DNA of 64,000 nucleotides, from contig NZ_JAMTCR010000008.1 in the NCBI RefSeq assembly GCF_024171945.1, positions 168,089-232,088 of the forward strand. Reading direction: 5' to 3'. This DNA comes from Actinokineospora globicatena. Lineage in GTDB: Bacteria > Actinomycetota > Actinomycetes > Mycobacteriales > Pseudonocardiaceae. Positions within the stretch are counted from its first letter, which is position 1. The number at the start of each line of letters is the position of its first letter. The translations under genes and the position numbers were made by a program. The notes beneath the pieces were generated by a model, which was not told the origin of the DNA, did not search any database, and saw only the letters and a program-made list of their open reading frames with translations. Positions 7,778 to 20,848 of the stretch are shown piece after piece.

Positions 7778-8827
7778 ATGACTGCATCACCTGCTTCCGA
7801 GACCCAAACCGCGGAGGCCCGGCGCGGCAGCGAGTTCGCCGAGCTGTCGCGCCGGATCAAGAGCGAGGGCCTGCTGCACCGGCGGCACACCTACTACGCG
7901 CTGCGGATCGGCACGAACCTCGCGCTGCTCGCCGCGGGCGTCGTCGCCTTCGTGCTGCTGGGCGACTCGTGGTGGCAGATGCTCACCGCCGCCGGGATCG
8001 CCGTGGTGCTCACCCAGTTCGCCTTCATCGGCCACGACGCCGGGCACCGCCAGATCTTCCAGTCCCGGCGCGGCAACGACGTGATCGGCTACGCGCACGG
8101 CGCCATCACCGGCATCAGCTACCAGTGGTGGGTCAGCAAGCACAACCGCCACCACGCCAACCCCAACCACGAGGACGAGGACCCGGACATCGACATCCTG
8201 GTCCTGGCCTTCACCGACCGGCAGGCCACCACCAAGCGCGGCGTCGCGCACTTCATCACCAAGTACCAGGCGTTCCTGTTCTTCCCGCTGCTGCTGGTCG
8301 AGGCCATCATGCTGCGCATCGCCAGCTTCCAGGCGGTGCTCGCCAAGGAGATCAAGACCGTCCGGCTCGAGGGCACCCTGCTCGTCGTGCACACCGTGGT
8401 GTACCTGGGCGCGGTGTTCACCGTGCTGTCCCCGGGCAAGGCGCTGGTGTTCATCGCCATCCACCAGGGCCTGATGGGCGTCTACCTCGGTTGTTCGTTC
8501 GCGCCCAACCACAAGGGCATGCCGGTGCTGTCCAAGGACGACGCGGTGGACTTCCTGCGCAAGCAGGTCCTCACCTCGCGCAACATCATCGGCGGCCGCT
8601 GGGTCGACTACCTGTTCGGCGGTCTGAACTACCAGATCGAGCACCACCTGTTCCCGAACATGCCCCGGGCCAACCTGCGCCGCGCGCAGCCGATCGTGCA
8701 GGAGTACTGCACCCGCCAGGGCATCCCGTACGTGCACTGCGGGATCTTCGCCTCGTACCGCCAGGTCCTGAGCCACCTGCACTCGGTGGGCGCGACGCTG
8801 CGCACGCCCGCGCTCGCGAACAGCTAG
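7778..8827 (+). CDS. fatty acid desaturase (delta-6/linoleoyl-CoA desaturase type)
   Basis: A 349-residue membrane di-iron desaturase of a different branch from the gene at 2816. The histidine boxes are HDAGH (86-90), HNRHH (122-126) and QIEHH (286-290); the Gln that replaces the first His of the third box is characteristic of front-end or linoleoyl-CoA-like desaturases, though bacterial members of this branch have varied regioselectivity. Hydrophobic segments lie at about 45-62, 68-84, 163-182 and 200-232. The ATG at 7778 is preceded by GAAAGAAATG. Its TAG stop overlaps the TAG of the convergent gene in a shared CTAG. Confidence 0.9.
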   Translation: MTASPASETQTAEARRGSEFAELSRRIKSEGLLHRRHTYYALRIGTNLALLAAGVVAFVLLGDSWWQMLTAAGIAVVLTQFAFIGHDAGHRQIFQSRRGNDVIGYAHGAITGISYQWWVSKHNRHHANPNHEDEDPDIDILVLAFTDRQATTKRGVAHFITKYQAFLFFPLLLVEAIMLRIASFQAVLAKEIKTVRLEGTLLVVHTVVYLGAVFTVLSPGKALVFIAIHQGLMGVYLGCSFAPNHKGMPVLSKDDAVDFLRKQVLTSRNIIGGRWVDYLFGGLNYQIEHHLFPNMPRANLRRAQPIVQEYCTRQGIPYVHCGIFASYRQVLSHLHSVGATLRTPALANS

Positions 8828-10122
8828 TCCAGGTCGGCCAGTCCCGGCGGGACACCGCGGTCGAAGGTGGTGCTCCGGAAGTCGACGCGGGGGGCGTGCT
8901 CCCCGCTCGACGGGACGACGGCCGGGAACCGGGTGTCGTGGAAGTCGGCGTTGCCGCTGAACGTGGTGGCGCCGAAGTCCGCACCCGCCAGGAAGGTCGC
9001 GGCGCGGAAGTCGGCGTACCCGCCGAAGGTCGCCGCGCCGAAGGTGGCGTCCTCGTCGAACCGCGCCCGCTCGAAGTCCGCGCCGTCGGTGAACGCCGCG
9101 GAGCCGAAGTTGGCGCCCCGGGTGAACCGGGCAGCGGTGAAGTCCGCCCCGTCGGCGAAGGTGCTCCACTCGAAGTCCACCGCGGCGAACACGGCCGCGT
9201 CGAAGCTCGCGTGGTCGGTGAACGTCGTCCACTCGAAATCCGCGTCGCCGCGCAGGACCGCCGAGGCGAACGTCGCGCCCGCGGTGAAGGTCGTGCCGCT
9301 GAAGTCCGCCTCGCCGGTCACCGTCGCCCAGGCCAGGTCGGCGTAGCCGACGAACGTCGCCGCCTTGCACACCACGGTCCGCACCGCGCACCCGTGCAGC
9401 GTGAACCCGACCAGCGTCGCCGCGGTCAGGTCCAGGTTGATGTCGCGCCAGAACGACGCGACCGGGGCGCCGGGGTGGGTGCCCGGGTGCAGGTGCGTGG
9501 CGAGCAGGCGCTGCGCGGTGAGCCGGAACTCGCGCTCCTGCAACCGGTCCCGGTCACTGGCCGGGTCCTCGGCCCGCAACTCGTCGCCCGCGTCGTCGGG
9601 CAGGTCGCACGGCATCCGCAGGCACGCGCACAGCACGTTGACGATCGTCTGCCGCTGCCCGGGGTTGTCCTGCGCGAGCCGCTCCAACGCGTAGAGCCCA
9701 CCTAGCCGGACCGGCGCCTGCGGTGACCCGAGCAGCTCGACGGCCTTCGTGTACAGGTCCGTGATCCGCCGCGCCGCCGCGTCGTCCCTGGTGTCGGCCG
9801 CCACCCGCTCCCGCAGCCGGAACGCCACCGCCGCGTCGGCCAGGTCCCTGTCCTTCTGCCGCAGCGCGATCTCGGTGCTGCGCTGCCTGCGCGCCGCCAG
9901 CAACAACGCCGCCGCACCCCCGGTCCCCACCACGATCGACCCCGCCGTCCGGATCGCGTCCAACCGGACCCGGCTCTCCTCGCTGTCCTGCCCCTGGGGT
10001 CCCGCCAACAACCACCCCGCCACCCCGACCCCCACCGCCACGATCACCGCGGCCCACACCACCATCGCCCGCACCGACAACACGGTGTATCTCTCCGCGC
10101 CGACCTCACCCTCATCGTCCAT
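8824..10122 (-). CDS. membrane-anchored pentapeptide-repeat protein
   Basis: A 432-residue protein. Two hydrophobic helices near residues 20-42 and 60-77 anchor it; residues 80-240 are charged helices (RQRSTEIALRQKDRDLADA, DDAAARRITDLYTKAVELL). From about residue 245 to 425 runs a right-handed beta-helix of pentapeptide repeats of the form A(D/N/T)F-x-x, for example ADFSGTTF, ANFGSAAF, ADFERARF. This architecture, with a conserved 'LYTKAVELLGS..VRLGGLYALERLA' block (split here), is common in actinobacteria and of unknown role. Start ATG 10122 has CTGGGGGGT before it; the frame is open further but that stretch is Gly-rich. The stop codons of this gene and the desaturase interlock. Confidence 0.8.
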   Translation of the reverse strand: MDDEGEVGAERYTVLSVRAMVVWAAVIVAVGVGVAGWLLAGPQGQDSEESRVRLDAIRTAGSIVVGTGGAAALLLAARRQRSTEIALRQKDRDLADAAVAFRLRERVAADTRDDAAARRITDLYTKAVELLGSPQAPVRLGGLYALERLAQDNPGQRQTIVNVLCACLRMPCDLPDDAGDELRAEDPASDRDRLQEREFRLTAQRLLATHLHPGTHPGAPVASFWRDINLDLTAATLVGFTLHGCAVRTVVCKAATFVGYADLAWATVTGEADFSGTTFTAGATFASAVLRGDADFEWTTFTDHASFDAAVFAAVDFEWSTFADGADFTAARFTRGANFGSAAFTDGADFERARFDEDATFGAATFGGYADFRAATFLAGADFGATTFSGNADFHDTRFPAVVPSSGEHAPRVDFRSTTFDRGVPPGLADLD

Positions 10123-10188
10123 ACCCCCCAGCCTGCGGACCCCCACCCCCCGCCCCCACCCCTCTCCACCGACCGGGTGACCCTTCTT

Positions 10189-10447
10189 GTCCACTGTGGA
10201 CGCTTCGGCCCGATCGGTTGGCCTGATTGATCACTCGCGACCCTGATTGGTCCTCGCCGGTGGTGTGCCTGCGCTGTTCTTGGCCTCTACCAGCGGATCT
10301 GCTATCGCCCGGGTGGAAAGCTTCCCTCTTCTGGGTTACAGAAGTTATCCACATGTGGATCTCCACGGGGGTGCTTCCAAGATCCACTGTCGGTGCGCCC
10401 CGGTAGACTGGCCCAGGGACGCCCCCCGGAGAGGGTGGGGGCCGGGC
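10189..10447. repeat. intergenic repeat family, copy A
   Basis: One of three related elements (others at 35954 and 36178). The core, 10328-10447, is 120 bp as in the other two copies. It holds the palindrome ATCCACATGTGGAT preceded by ACAGAAGTT, a conserved GTAGACTGG that could be a -10 box, and a G/C hairpin-like block CGCCCCCCGGAGAGGGTG. Weaker similarity to copy C extends left to the palindrome GTCCACTGTGGAC at 10189. The remaining DNA of this 792-bp gap (10448-10868) is G-rich with no convincing gene. Confidence 0.75.
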
Positions 10448-10868
10448 CCAAGTTGGTGGGGCGGCGGGGGTCGTCAAGGGGGTTCACCCGAAGGTGTGAT
10501 AGGCGGGGGTGCCGGGAGGCCTGAGAGCGGGTGGGGCGGGCAGGCCCTAGGGACGCTGTGGGTGGGGGCGGTGAGCGTGAGGCCAGTGCGAGCCGCCGTG
10601 CGGGGGAAGGCTGGCGCGAGGGGTGGCCGGGTCGGTGCCTGCGGATCGGCGTTCGCGGAGTAGGCGGCGTGGGCGGGTGGGGTCAGCGCGGGTGGGCGTG
10701 GGGCCCGCTGGTGCGAGCGGTCGTTGGTGGGTGCCGCGCCGGTCCTGTCAGCTGAGCCAGCTCTCCAGGCTTGCCGTTCACGTCACCAGCTCGCAGGCGG
10801 CCCTCAGTTGCGCACGTGCGTGCCCGCTGCCCGGCAAGGGCGCCCCAGGGGGCGTGAAAGCCGACAAG

Positions 10869-10906
10869 CTCCCCCGGTCCGCCGTGATGGGGCCAGACCG
10901 GGGGAG
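10869..10906 (-). terminator. terminator of the UvrA-like gene
   Basis: A perfect 11-bp stem (CTCCCCCGGTC with GACCGGGGGAG) around a 16-base loop, eight bases past the stop codon of the minus-strand UvrA-like gene. Confidence 0.6.
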
Positions 10907-10914
10907 AGGTGGGC

Positions 10915-13296
<2,382 letters not shown>

Positions 13297-13453
13297 CGTG
13301 CTCCCCATCGTCCGGGCGTCGGTCGCGTCCGTCCGCGCCGCGTCGCCGTGCTCCACCCTGCTCGGCCCAGCCGCACAGGGGTCTGGACCTGCTTCGATCT
13401 AACCAGCCCCGGAACCGGTCCAGGGGTCGTGCACCGCCCGCGCCGGCGTTGGC

Positions 13454-13804
13454 TCAGCGGTCCTGGATGAGCCCGAGCACGTTGCCGTCCGGGTCGGCGA
13501 AGGTCGCGACCAGCCGCCCGCCGCCGACCTCGCGCGGTGCCTGCCGCACGGTCGCGCCCTGGGCGGTCACCTCGGCCAGCTTCGCCTCGATGTCGGCCAC
13601 GTGCCAGTGCGCGACCGGCCCGGTCAGGCCCTGCTCCGCGCCACCGGGCACCAACCCGATGTGCTGGCCGTCGACCTCGTAGCCGACGTAGTAGGACTCG
13701 TCGGCCTGCGGGGCGACACCGAGCAGCGCGGTGTACACGGCCTTGGCCTTCGCCACGTCGGTCACCGGGTGCAGGATCGTCTTGACGGTGGGCGTACCGG
13801 ACAT
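13454..13804 (-). CDS. VOC-family (glyoxalase-fold) protein
   Basis: A 116-residue single-chain vicinal-oxygen-chelate protein: TVKTILHPVTDVAKAKAVYTALLG opens the first beta-alpha-beta module (quoted in parts), and FADPDGNVLGLIQD closes the second, the usual end of glyoxalase/bleomycin-resistance-like proteins. Candidate metal or ligand residues are His12, H-I-G at about 49 and E/D residues near the C-terminus. Members of this group are often antibiotic-binding or small-molecule isomerases, and the substrate cannot be named. ATG 13804 is preceded by GAGGAGTGA. It is transcribed toward the UvrA-like gene, 157 bp away, and could be in the same transcript. Confidence 0.8.
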   Translation of the reverse strand: MSGTPTVKTILHPVTDVAKAKAVYTALLGVAPQADESYYVGYEVDGQHIGLVPGGAEQGLTGPVAHWHVADIEAKLAEVTAQGATVRQAPREVGGGRLVATFADPDGNVLGLIQDR

Positions 13805-13952
13805 GGTCACTCCTCGCGATCGCGGTTCGGGTGTCCAGGCCGGGGTGGCCTGCCCTGTCCGTGACAGTAGGAGAGGCCCACCAGCGGCGCTTCTCGATTC
13901 GTGACCGGAATGGACGAGGGGGCGACCGCGCTCGGTCACCCATCGGCGACAG

Positions 13953-14093
13953 TCAGTCCACCGCCAGCGCCCGGATGCCGATGACGTGCGGCTCCGCCTG
14001 CACCACGGCGGTGATCACCGGGGAGTCGGCACTCTCCACCAATCGGGTGGCGAAGCCGCGCGGGCGCGGTGCGCTGTGGACGGACAGTGCCAA
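13953..14093 (-). CDS. possible short CDS or gene remnant
   Basis: A minus-strand frame open from 14153 to a TGA at 13953 encodes a protein-like segment ending in VVQAEPHVIGIRALAVD, with nearly all codons ending in G or C. No ATG or GTG lies early in the frame; TTG 14093 is the only reasonable start, giving 46 residues. An in-frame stop sits immediately upstream (14154-14156). It is either a very short gene or the C-terminal remnant of a lost one. No family recognised. Confidence 0.3.
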   Translation of the reverse strand: MALSVHSAPRPRGFATRLVESADSPVITAVVQAEPHVIGIRALAVD

Positions 14094-14220
14094 CGCCCCC
14101 GGATCGGACCTGGGGTCGGGATCGGGCTCCAGGTTGAGCGTGGAGTTGGCGCGTCACGGTACCCGCGCCTGCGGCTGGGGCGTCGGCGAGCAGTAGCGTG
14201 GTGGGTGGGGGCGTTCGCTG

Positions 14221-15144
14221 ATGGATGTGCTCGCGGCGTTGGGCAAGCTGGTCCCGGTCGTCCTGGCGTTCGGGACCGGGGCGGTGTTCGCGCGGCGGAA
14301 GGTGATCCCGGCGGAGGCGGCGGGGTTCTTCACCGACTTCGCGTTCCTGTTCGCGATCCCCAGCTACCTGTTCGGCAAGATCTTCCTCAGCGACCTCGGG
14401 CACCTGTTCGACGTCCGGGCGATCTCGGCGTACGCGGCCAGCGCGGCGCTGTGCGTGCTGCTGGTCGGCCTGGTCGTGCGGGGCGGCCCGAAGGTCCGCG
14501 CCCTGCGGGTCATGGCGGCCGTCCAGGTCAACACGGCCTACTTCGCTGTCCCGGTGTTCGTCATGCTCTTCGGCGACGCGGCACCGATCTTCCCGATCCT
14601 GCTGCTGCAGGTGTGCCTGCTGTCCACGGTCATCCTGGCGACCATGGAGTTCGGCGGCACCGGCAGCACACCCCGCAAACTCGCCCGCGCGGTCTGGGCC
14701 TCGCTCAACACCCCGGTCGTCCTGGCCTGCAACCTGGCGATCCTGCTGAACCTGCTGTCGGTCCCGGTCCCGACCCCGCTGCTCGACGGCCTCGCCTTCG
14801 TCGGCGAGGCAGCCGCCCCCGTCGCCCTGTTCGCCCTAGGCCTCTACCTGGGCGGCGCGGGCCTGTCCATCCGCGGCACCACCCGCACCGAACTGGCTCT
14901 GATCACCTTCAAGTGCTTAGCCTTCCCCCTGATCACCCTCCTCCTCTGCCGCTACGCCTTCCACATCACCGGCGACTGGCTCAAGTACCTGGTCCTCATC
15001 GCCGCCATGCCCTCCCCGCAGAACCTCTTCGTCTTCGCCCAGCGCTACGACGTGGACGTTGACTTGGCGGCCTCGGTGGTGGTCAAGAGCTCCCTGGTGA
15101 CCCTCTTGCTACTGCCCCTGTGGGTCCAGTGGGCCACCCTCTAG
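14221..15144 (+). CDS. AEC-family transporter (auxin efflux carrier type)
   Basis: A 307-residue membrane protein with about ten hydrophobic helices and the two-fold repeat of AEC/BART-superfamily carriers: first half GKLVPVVLAFGTGAVFARRK, second half ILLNLLSVPVPTPLLDGLAF. The motifs TAYFAVPVFVMLFGD and MPSPQNLFVFAQRYD correspond to the conserved crossing regions; in known relatives these transport malonate, auxin or other small anions. Start ATG 14221. It contains a TTA leucine codon at 14917, rare in this GC context and potentially bldA-dependent. No substrate clue from neighbours. Confidence 0.85.
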   Translation: MDVLAALGKLVPVVLAFGTGAVFARRKVIPAEAAGFFTDFAFLFAIPSYLFGKIFLSDLGHLFDVRAISAYAASAALCVLLVGLVVRGGPKVRALRVMAAVQVNTAYFAVPVFVMLFGDAAPIFPILLLQVCLLSTVILATMEFGGTGSTPRKLARAVWASLNTPVVLACNLAILLNLLSVPVPTPLLDGLAFVGEAAAPVALFALGLYLGGAGLSIRGTTRTELALITFKCLAFPLITLLLCRYAFHITGDWLKYLVLIAAMPSPQNLFVFAQRYDVDVDLAASVVVKSSLVTLLLLPLWVQWATL

Positions 15145-15435
15145 CACCTCACAGTGAGACCACGCTGATCACTCCTCTGGCGCTGCCCGTCGTAAGAGCG
15201 CCCACCGTGACGGGCGGGCAGCCCGCTCCCAACGCGCTGCCCGCCCCTAACGCCCTGCCGCCCCCAACGCCCTGCCCGCCGCTCGCTCTAGAGCCCATGG
15301 CGCTGCCCGCCTCAACGGGTCGATCGTCGTACGAGCGACGCCTCTCACAAGACCGTCGCTCGCTCCCCGGAGCCCTAACTGCTCCTTGCGCTGACCACCG
15401 CAACTGCGGGTCGCCGCAAGAGCACCTCCCGAGGC

Positions 15436-15600
15436 ACCCCTGCAGGCTGGTGCAAGAGGGTTCCCCATCGGCACCCCTGCGGGCTAGTGCAAGAACGTTC
15501 CCCGACGTACCCCTTCGGGGCGCTGAAAGAGTGTTCCCCGACTCACCCCTGCGGGCTGGCGTGCACCCCTGCGGGTCGGTGCAAGAGCGCCGACCGCGAT
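15436..15600. repeat. degenerate tandem repeat, period about 36 bp
   Basis: Units beginning ACCCCTGCGGGCTGGTGCAA and continuing with GAGCGTTCCCCGAC start at 15436, 15473, 15509, 15545 and 15565. The spacing is 37, 36 and 36 bp, then a short unit. A related but less regular patch (repeated CGCTGCCCGCC and AACGCCCTGCC) precedes it at about 15175-15300. The whole 15145-15815 gap contains no gene that I can support. Confidence 0.55.
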
Positions 15601-15815
15601 AAGAGCTCCGCCGCCGTCCATGATCAACTCCGTGGTGGGGCCCACCCTCCCGGGGTCTGAGGTCCCACGTTCGAGCCTAGCGGAATCGGCGGTTTGTCAA
15701 GGGGGGCGCGGCTGGGCTGTGGATGGTTGGCGGGGTTGTGGACTAGTCGGCCGTGGGGTGCGGGAAAGGGAGGGGTTTCGGGTTGGGGCAGAATGGGAAA
15801 TCTGCCGAAAATGGG

Positions 15816-16160
15816 TCAGATGACCCGGAGGTAGAGGTAGACGGTGGAGCCGGAGTGGCCTTTGTCGAAGGTCTTGGTGACGCCGTTGCCGCCCGCGCGG
15901 ACGGTGCCGAAGCTGGAGCCGTCGCCCCAGGTGCCGTAGACCTCGGCGCCCTTGCCGTCGGCGCGGGTGTCCTTGACCCAGCCCTGGGCGCGGACGTTGC
16001 CGCCCGCGCAGGTGACGGTCCACGCGGCGGCGCCGCCGGGCACCGTGGGGCTGAACTTGTCGCCGCAGGTGCCCTGGATGACGAGCACGTCGGCGGCGGC
16101 CGGGGTGGCGCTCGCGAGCGCGGCGGCGGCCAGTGCGACGGCGATGACGGCCTTCCTCAT
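15816..16160 (-). CDS. small secreted protein
   Basis: A 114-residue exported protein. The first 23 residues are a signal peptide (MRKAVIAVALAAAALASATPAAA split at the A-x-A cleavage site). The mature part has two Cys residues (GTCGDKF and VTCAGG) that probably form a disulphide, then repeated beta-strand-like segments ending in STVYLYLRVI. No enzyme motif is seen; it resembles small extracellular beta-sandwich proteins. ATG 16160 is preceded by GGGAGGACCACA. The 165-bp gap to the next gene upstream holds AT-rich patches (TTGACA, GATATAC) that may be promoter elements. Confidence 0.65.
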   Translation of the reverse strand: MRKAVIAVALAAAALASATPAAADVLVIQGTCGDKFSPTVPGGAAAWTVTCAGGNVRAQGWVKDTRADGKGAEVYGTWGDGSSFGTVRAGGNGVTKTFDKGHSGSTVYLYLRVI

Positions 16161-16325
16161 TGTGGTCCTCCCGTGAACGGTTCGTGGAAGACCACAGGCT
16201 TGCATTCATCCCCGCCTAGAACTCCGGCGCGCTACGGAAAGCACTCGAACGGCGCAAGAATTGACAGGTTCGTATATCAGTTGCTCATCGGTCCGCAAAG
16301 GGGCCGTACGTCAGTTCCGCGTTAA

Positions 16326-17759
16326 TCAGGTGCCGCAGAATGTCTGGTACGAACCGAAGTCCTGCGGCGCCGGGGTCGCGTAACGCTCAAGCCCGGGGCG
16401 CTCGTCGAATGGCGCGGTCACGGCGGCCAGCAGACCGTGCAACGGCTCCAGATCCCCGTCGGTCGCGGCGGTGAGGGCTTCCTCGACCAGGTGGTTGCGC
16501 GGGATGTACGCCGGGTTCACGCGGTCCATCGCGTCGGCGTCCGGCGACAGCTCGCGCCAGCGGGGGAGCCAGGCGTCGATGGCGGCGAGGTCGGTGAACA
16601 GCTCGCGGACCGGTTCGGGGTTGCCGCGCGCGGCCGTGCCGAGGCGGCGGTGGAACAGCGTGTGGTCGACGTGGTTGGCCTGCAGCAGGTCGAGCAGCTC
16701 GTTGACCAGCGCCGGGTCTGCCTCCCGGACACCGAGCTTGGCGAGCACCCCCGCCGTCCAGACGTCGTTGTACGTCCGCCGGAACCCGCCGAGCGCCGCC
16801 ACGGCCAGCGCGATCGCCCGCTCCTGGTCGTCGGCCAGCAGCGGGAGCAGCGCCTCGGCCAGCCGCGCGAGGTTCCACTCGGCGATGGCGGGCTGGTTGC
16901 CGTACGCGTAGCGGGCGCCGTGGTCGATCGAGCTGAACACCGTGTCCGGGTCGAACGCCTCGATGAACGCGCACGGGCCGTAGTCGATGGTCTCGCCGGA
17001 GATCGTCATGTTGTCGGTGTTCATCACGCCGTGCACGAACCCCACCAGCATCCACCGCGCCACCAGGGAGGCCTGGGCCGCGACCACCGACTCGAACAGC
17101 GCGAGGTACCGGTTGTCGGCGTCCGTCGGGTGGTGCCGCTCGATCGCGAGGTCGGCGAGCCGCCGCAGGAGGTCGACGTCGTCGGTGGCCCGCGCGTACT
17201 GGAAGCTGCCGACCCGCAGGTGGCTGCTCGCGACCCGGGCGAGGACGGCCCCCGGCAGGATCGTCTCGCGCGGCACCGGTCGCCCCGTCGCCACCACGGC
17301 CAGCGACCGGGTCGTGGGGATCCCCAACGCGTGCATCGCCTCGCTGATGACGTACTCGCGCAGCATCGGCCCCACCGCCGCCAGCCCGTCCCCGCCGCGC
17401 GCGAACGTCGTGCGCCCCGACCCCTTGAGGTGCAGGTCGCGCAACCGACCGTCAGCGTGGACGAGTTCACCGAGCAGCAGCGCGCGACCGTCGCCCAACC
17501 GCGGCGAGTAGTGCCCGAACTGGTGCCCCGCGTACGCCTGCGCCACCGGGTTCGCCCCCGCCGGGACGTGCGTGCCGACCAGCAGCCCCACCCCTTCGGG
17601 CCCCCGCAGCCACCCGATGTCGAGCCCCAGCTCCCCGGCGACCGCCTCGTTGAGCACCAGCAACCGGGGCTCCGGCACCGGCTCGGCCTGCCAGGCCAGC
17701 GCCATCTCCGGCAACGCGCGGGCGAACTGGTCGCTCAGGGCAACGGTCACGGTGCTCAC
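16326..17759 (-). CDS. selO: protein adenylyltransferase SelO (YdiU family)
   Basis: A 477-residue pseudokinase-fold enzyme that transfers AMP from ATP to Ser/Thr/Tyr side chains of proteins, linked in other organisms to redox homeostasis. Family hallmarks are present: [84 protein letters not shown] and [17 protein letters not shown] (the longer ones quoted in part). Length matches the family. The start is unsure: GTG codons occur at 17783, 17759 and 17750; I chose 17759. The gene stands alone, divergent from the methyltransferase at 17952. Confidence 0.92.
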   Translation of the reverse strand: MSTVTVALSDQFARALPEMALAWQAEPVPEPRLLVLNEAVAGELGLDIGWLRGPEGVGLLVGTHVPAGANPVAQAYAGHQFGHYSPRLGDGRALLLGELVHADGRLRDLHLKGSGRTTFARGGDGLAAVGPMLREYVISEAMHALGIPTTRSLAVVATGRPVPRETILPGAVLARVASSHLRVGSFQYARATDDVDLLRRLADLAIERHHPTDADNRYLALFESVVAAQASLVARWMLVGFVHGVMNTDNMTISGETIDYGPCAFIEAFDPDTVFSSIDHGARYAYGNQPAIAEWNLARLAEALLPLLADDQERAIALAVAALGGFRRTYNDVWTAGVLAKLGVREADPALVNELLDLLQANHVDHTLFHRRLGTAARGNPEPVRELFTDLAAIDAWLPRWRELSPDADAMDRVNPAYIPRNHLVEEALTAATDGDLEPLHGLLAAVTAPFDERPGLERYATPAPQDFGSYQTFCGT

Positions 17760-17951
17760 CCCACCACGGTACGGGTTCCCCACCGCCGCTGCCCTCCGGT
17801 GTCCACACCCCGGACGACCCGGTGGCCGCCGCGCGGACCGGGTGAACGGGCCGGGCGATCAGGTGATCATCGACCGGCCCGTCGCGGCGACCTGTTACGT
17901 TCCAAGGGAAACCGCCTCAGCGTCGCGCCGCGGCTGAACCCCGGGACTCCC

Positions 17952-20161
<2,210 letters not shown>

Positions 20162-20233
20162 CGGGTTAGCTGTCCGGCAGGGTGTCTGCCTCTGGTCGCT
20201 GAGTGCACTGCTTGGTTTGCGCCTCGTGGGCTA

Positions 20234-20309
20234 GAGCTGTCTGCGAAGGACGGAGCTGTCTGCAAGGGATGGAGTTGTCCATACGGGTCTGAGTTGTCCA
20301 CAGGGTCGA
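20234..20309. repeat. four tandem 19-bp repeats
   Basis: Units starting at 20234, 20253, 20272 and 20291 each begin GAG(C/T)TGTC(T/C) and follow one another at exactly 19 bp: GAGCTGTCTGCGAAGGACG, GAGCTGTCTGCAAGGGATG, GAGTTGTCCATACGGGTCT, GAGTTGTCCACAGGGTCGA. They lie 73 bp past the rox stop in a 687-bp gene-free interval between convergent genes. Confidence 0.7.
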
Positions 20310-20495
20310 CTTTCAGCCTCTCCAGGCTTGCGTTCCCTTGGGTAGGCTGTGTATTCGGGGGTCTTTGGGTCGGGTTGATCTTGGCGGCCGTGGTTGGTGG
20401 GGCGTTGAGCTGGGGGAAGTCTGGGTCTCGTGCCTCCGCTGCGCTGCGGTGGACGCCTCGGCTGCGCCATCGGATTGACGCGAGTTTCGAGCAGA

Positions 20496-20641
20496 GCTCG
20501 ATGGGGCGAACTTGTTTTGTGCGGGGCCCCTACGACACCCGTGGCAGGACCGCAAAGCAGGGGCCGAAAAGCATGGCCCTGTCCGCTGAACGACGCTACG
20601 GGTACCGTCCCCCCACACAAAACAAGTCCGCCCCATCGAGC
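20496..20641. repeat. long imperfect palindrome (146 bp)
   Basis: Arms 20496-20526 and 20611-20641 pair over 31 bases with two mismatches (left arm starts GCTCGATGGGGCG and contains ACTTGTTTTGTG). The 84-base interior pairs further but imperfectly (ACCCGT with ACGGGT, GGGGCC with GGCCCT). It could form a long hairpin in DNA or RNA and might be a MITE-like insertion or a shared terminator of the convergent rox and glutaminase genes. No target-site duplication is evident. Confidence 0.65.
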
Positions 20642-20848
20642 CGGCCTGGCACCAGCCGCGTATCGGCCAACGTCGTTTGCGGGCGCGTGCCGGCCAATGT
20701 CGGCGGCGGATGGCAGGGGCAACGTGGGCGGGGTCTTGGACAGTCGTATGTGGTGGGCTGGGGTTGGGCGTGGGGACTTGGCGGAGCGTGGGGTGTTCAG
20801 GCGGCGAGCGTTGTGGGGCGTGGGGGCTTCATCGGGACGTGGCGAGGG

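Noticed and set aside
10328..10350. DnaA boxes or replication origin (TTATCCACA in the repeats)
   Set aside because: There is only one such word per repeat copy, it is part of a larger palindrome, and no dnaA, dnaN or box cluster is present.
15436..15600. CRISPR array
   Set aside because: Units are contiguous and degenerate, there are no unique spacers, and no cas genes are in the window.
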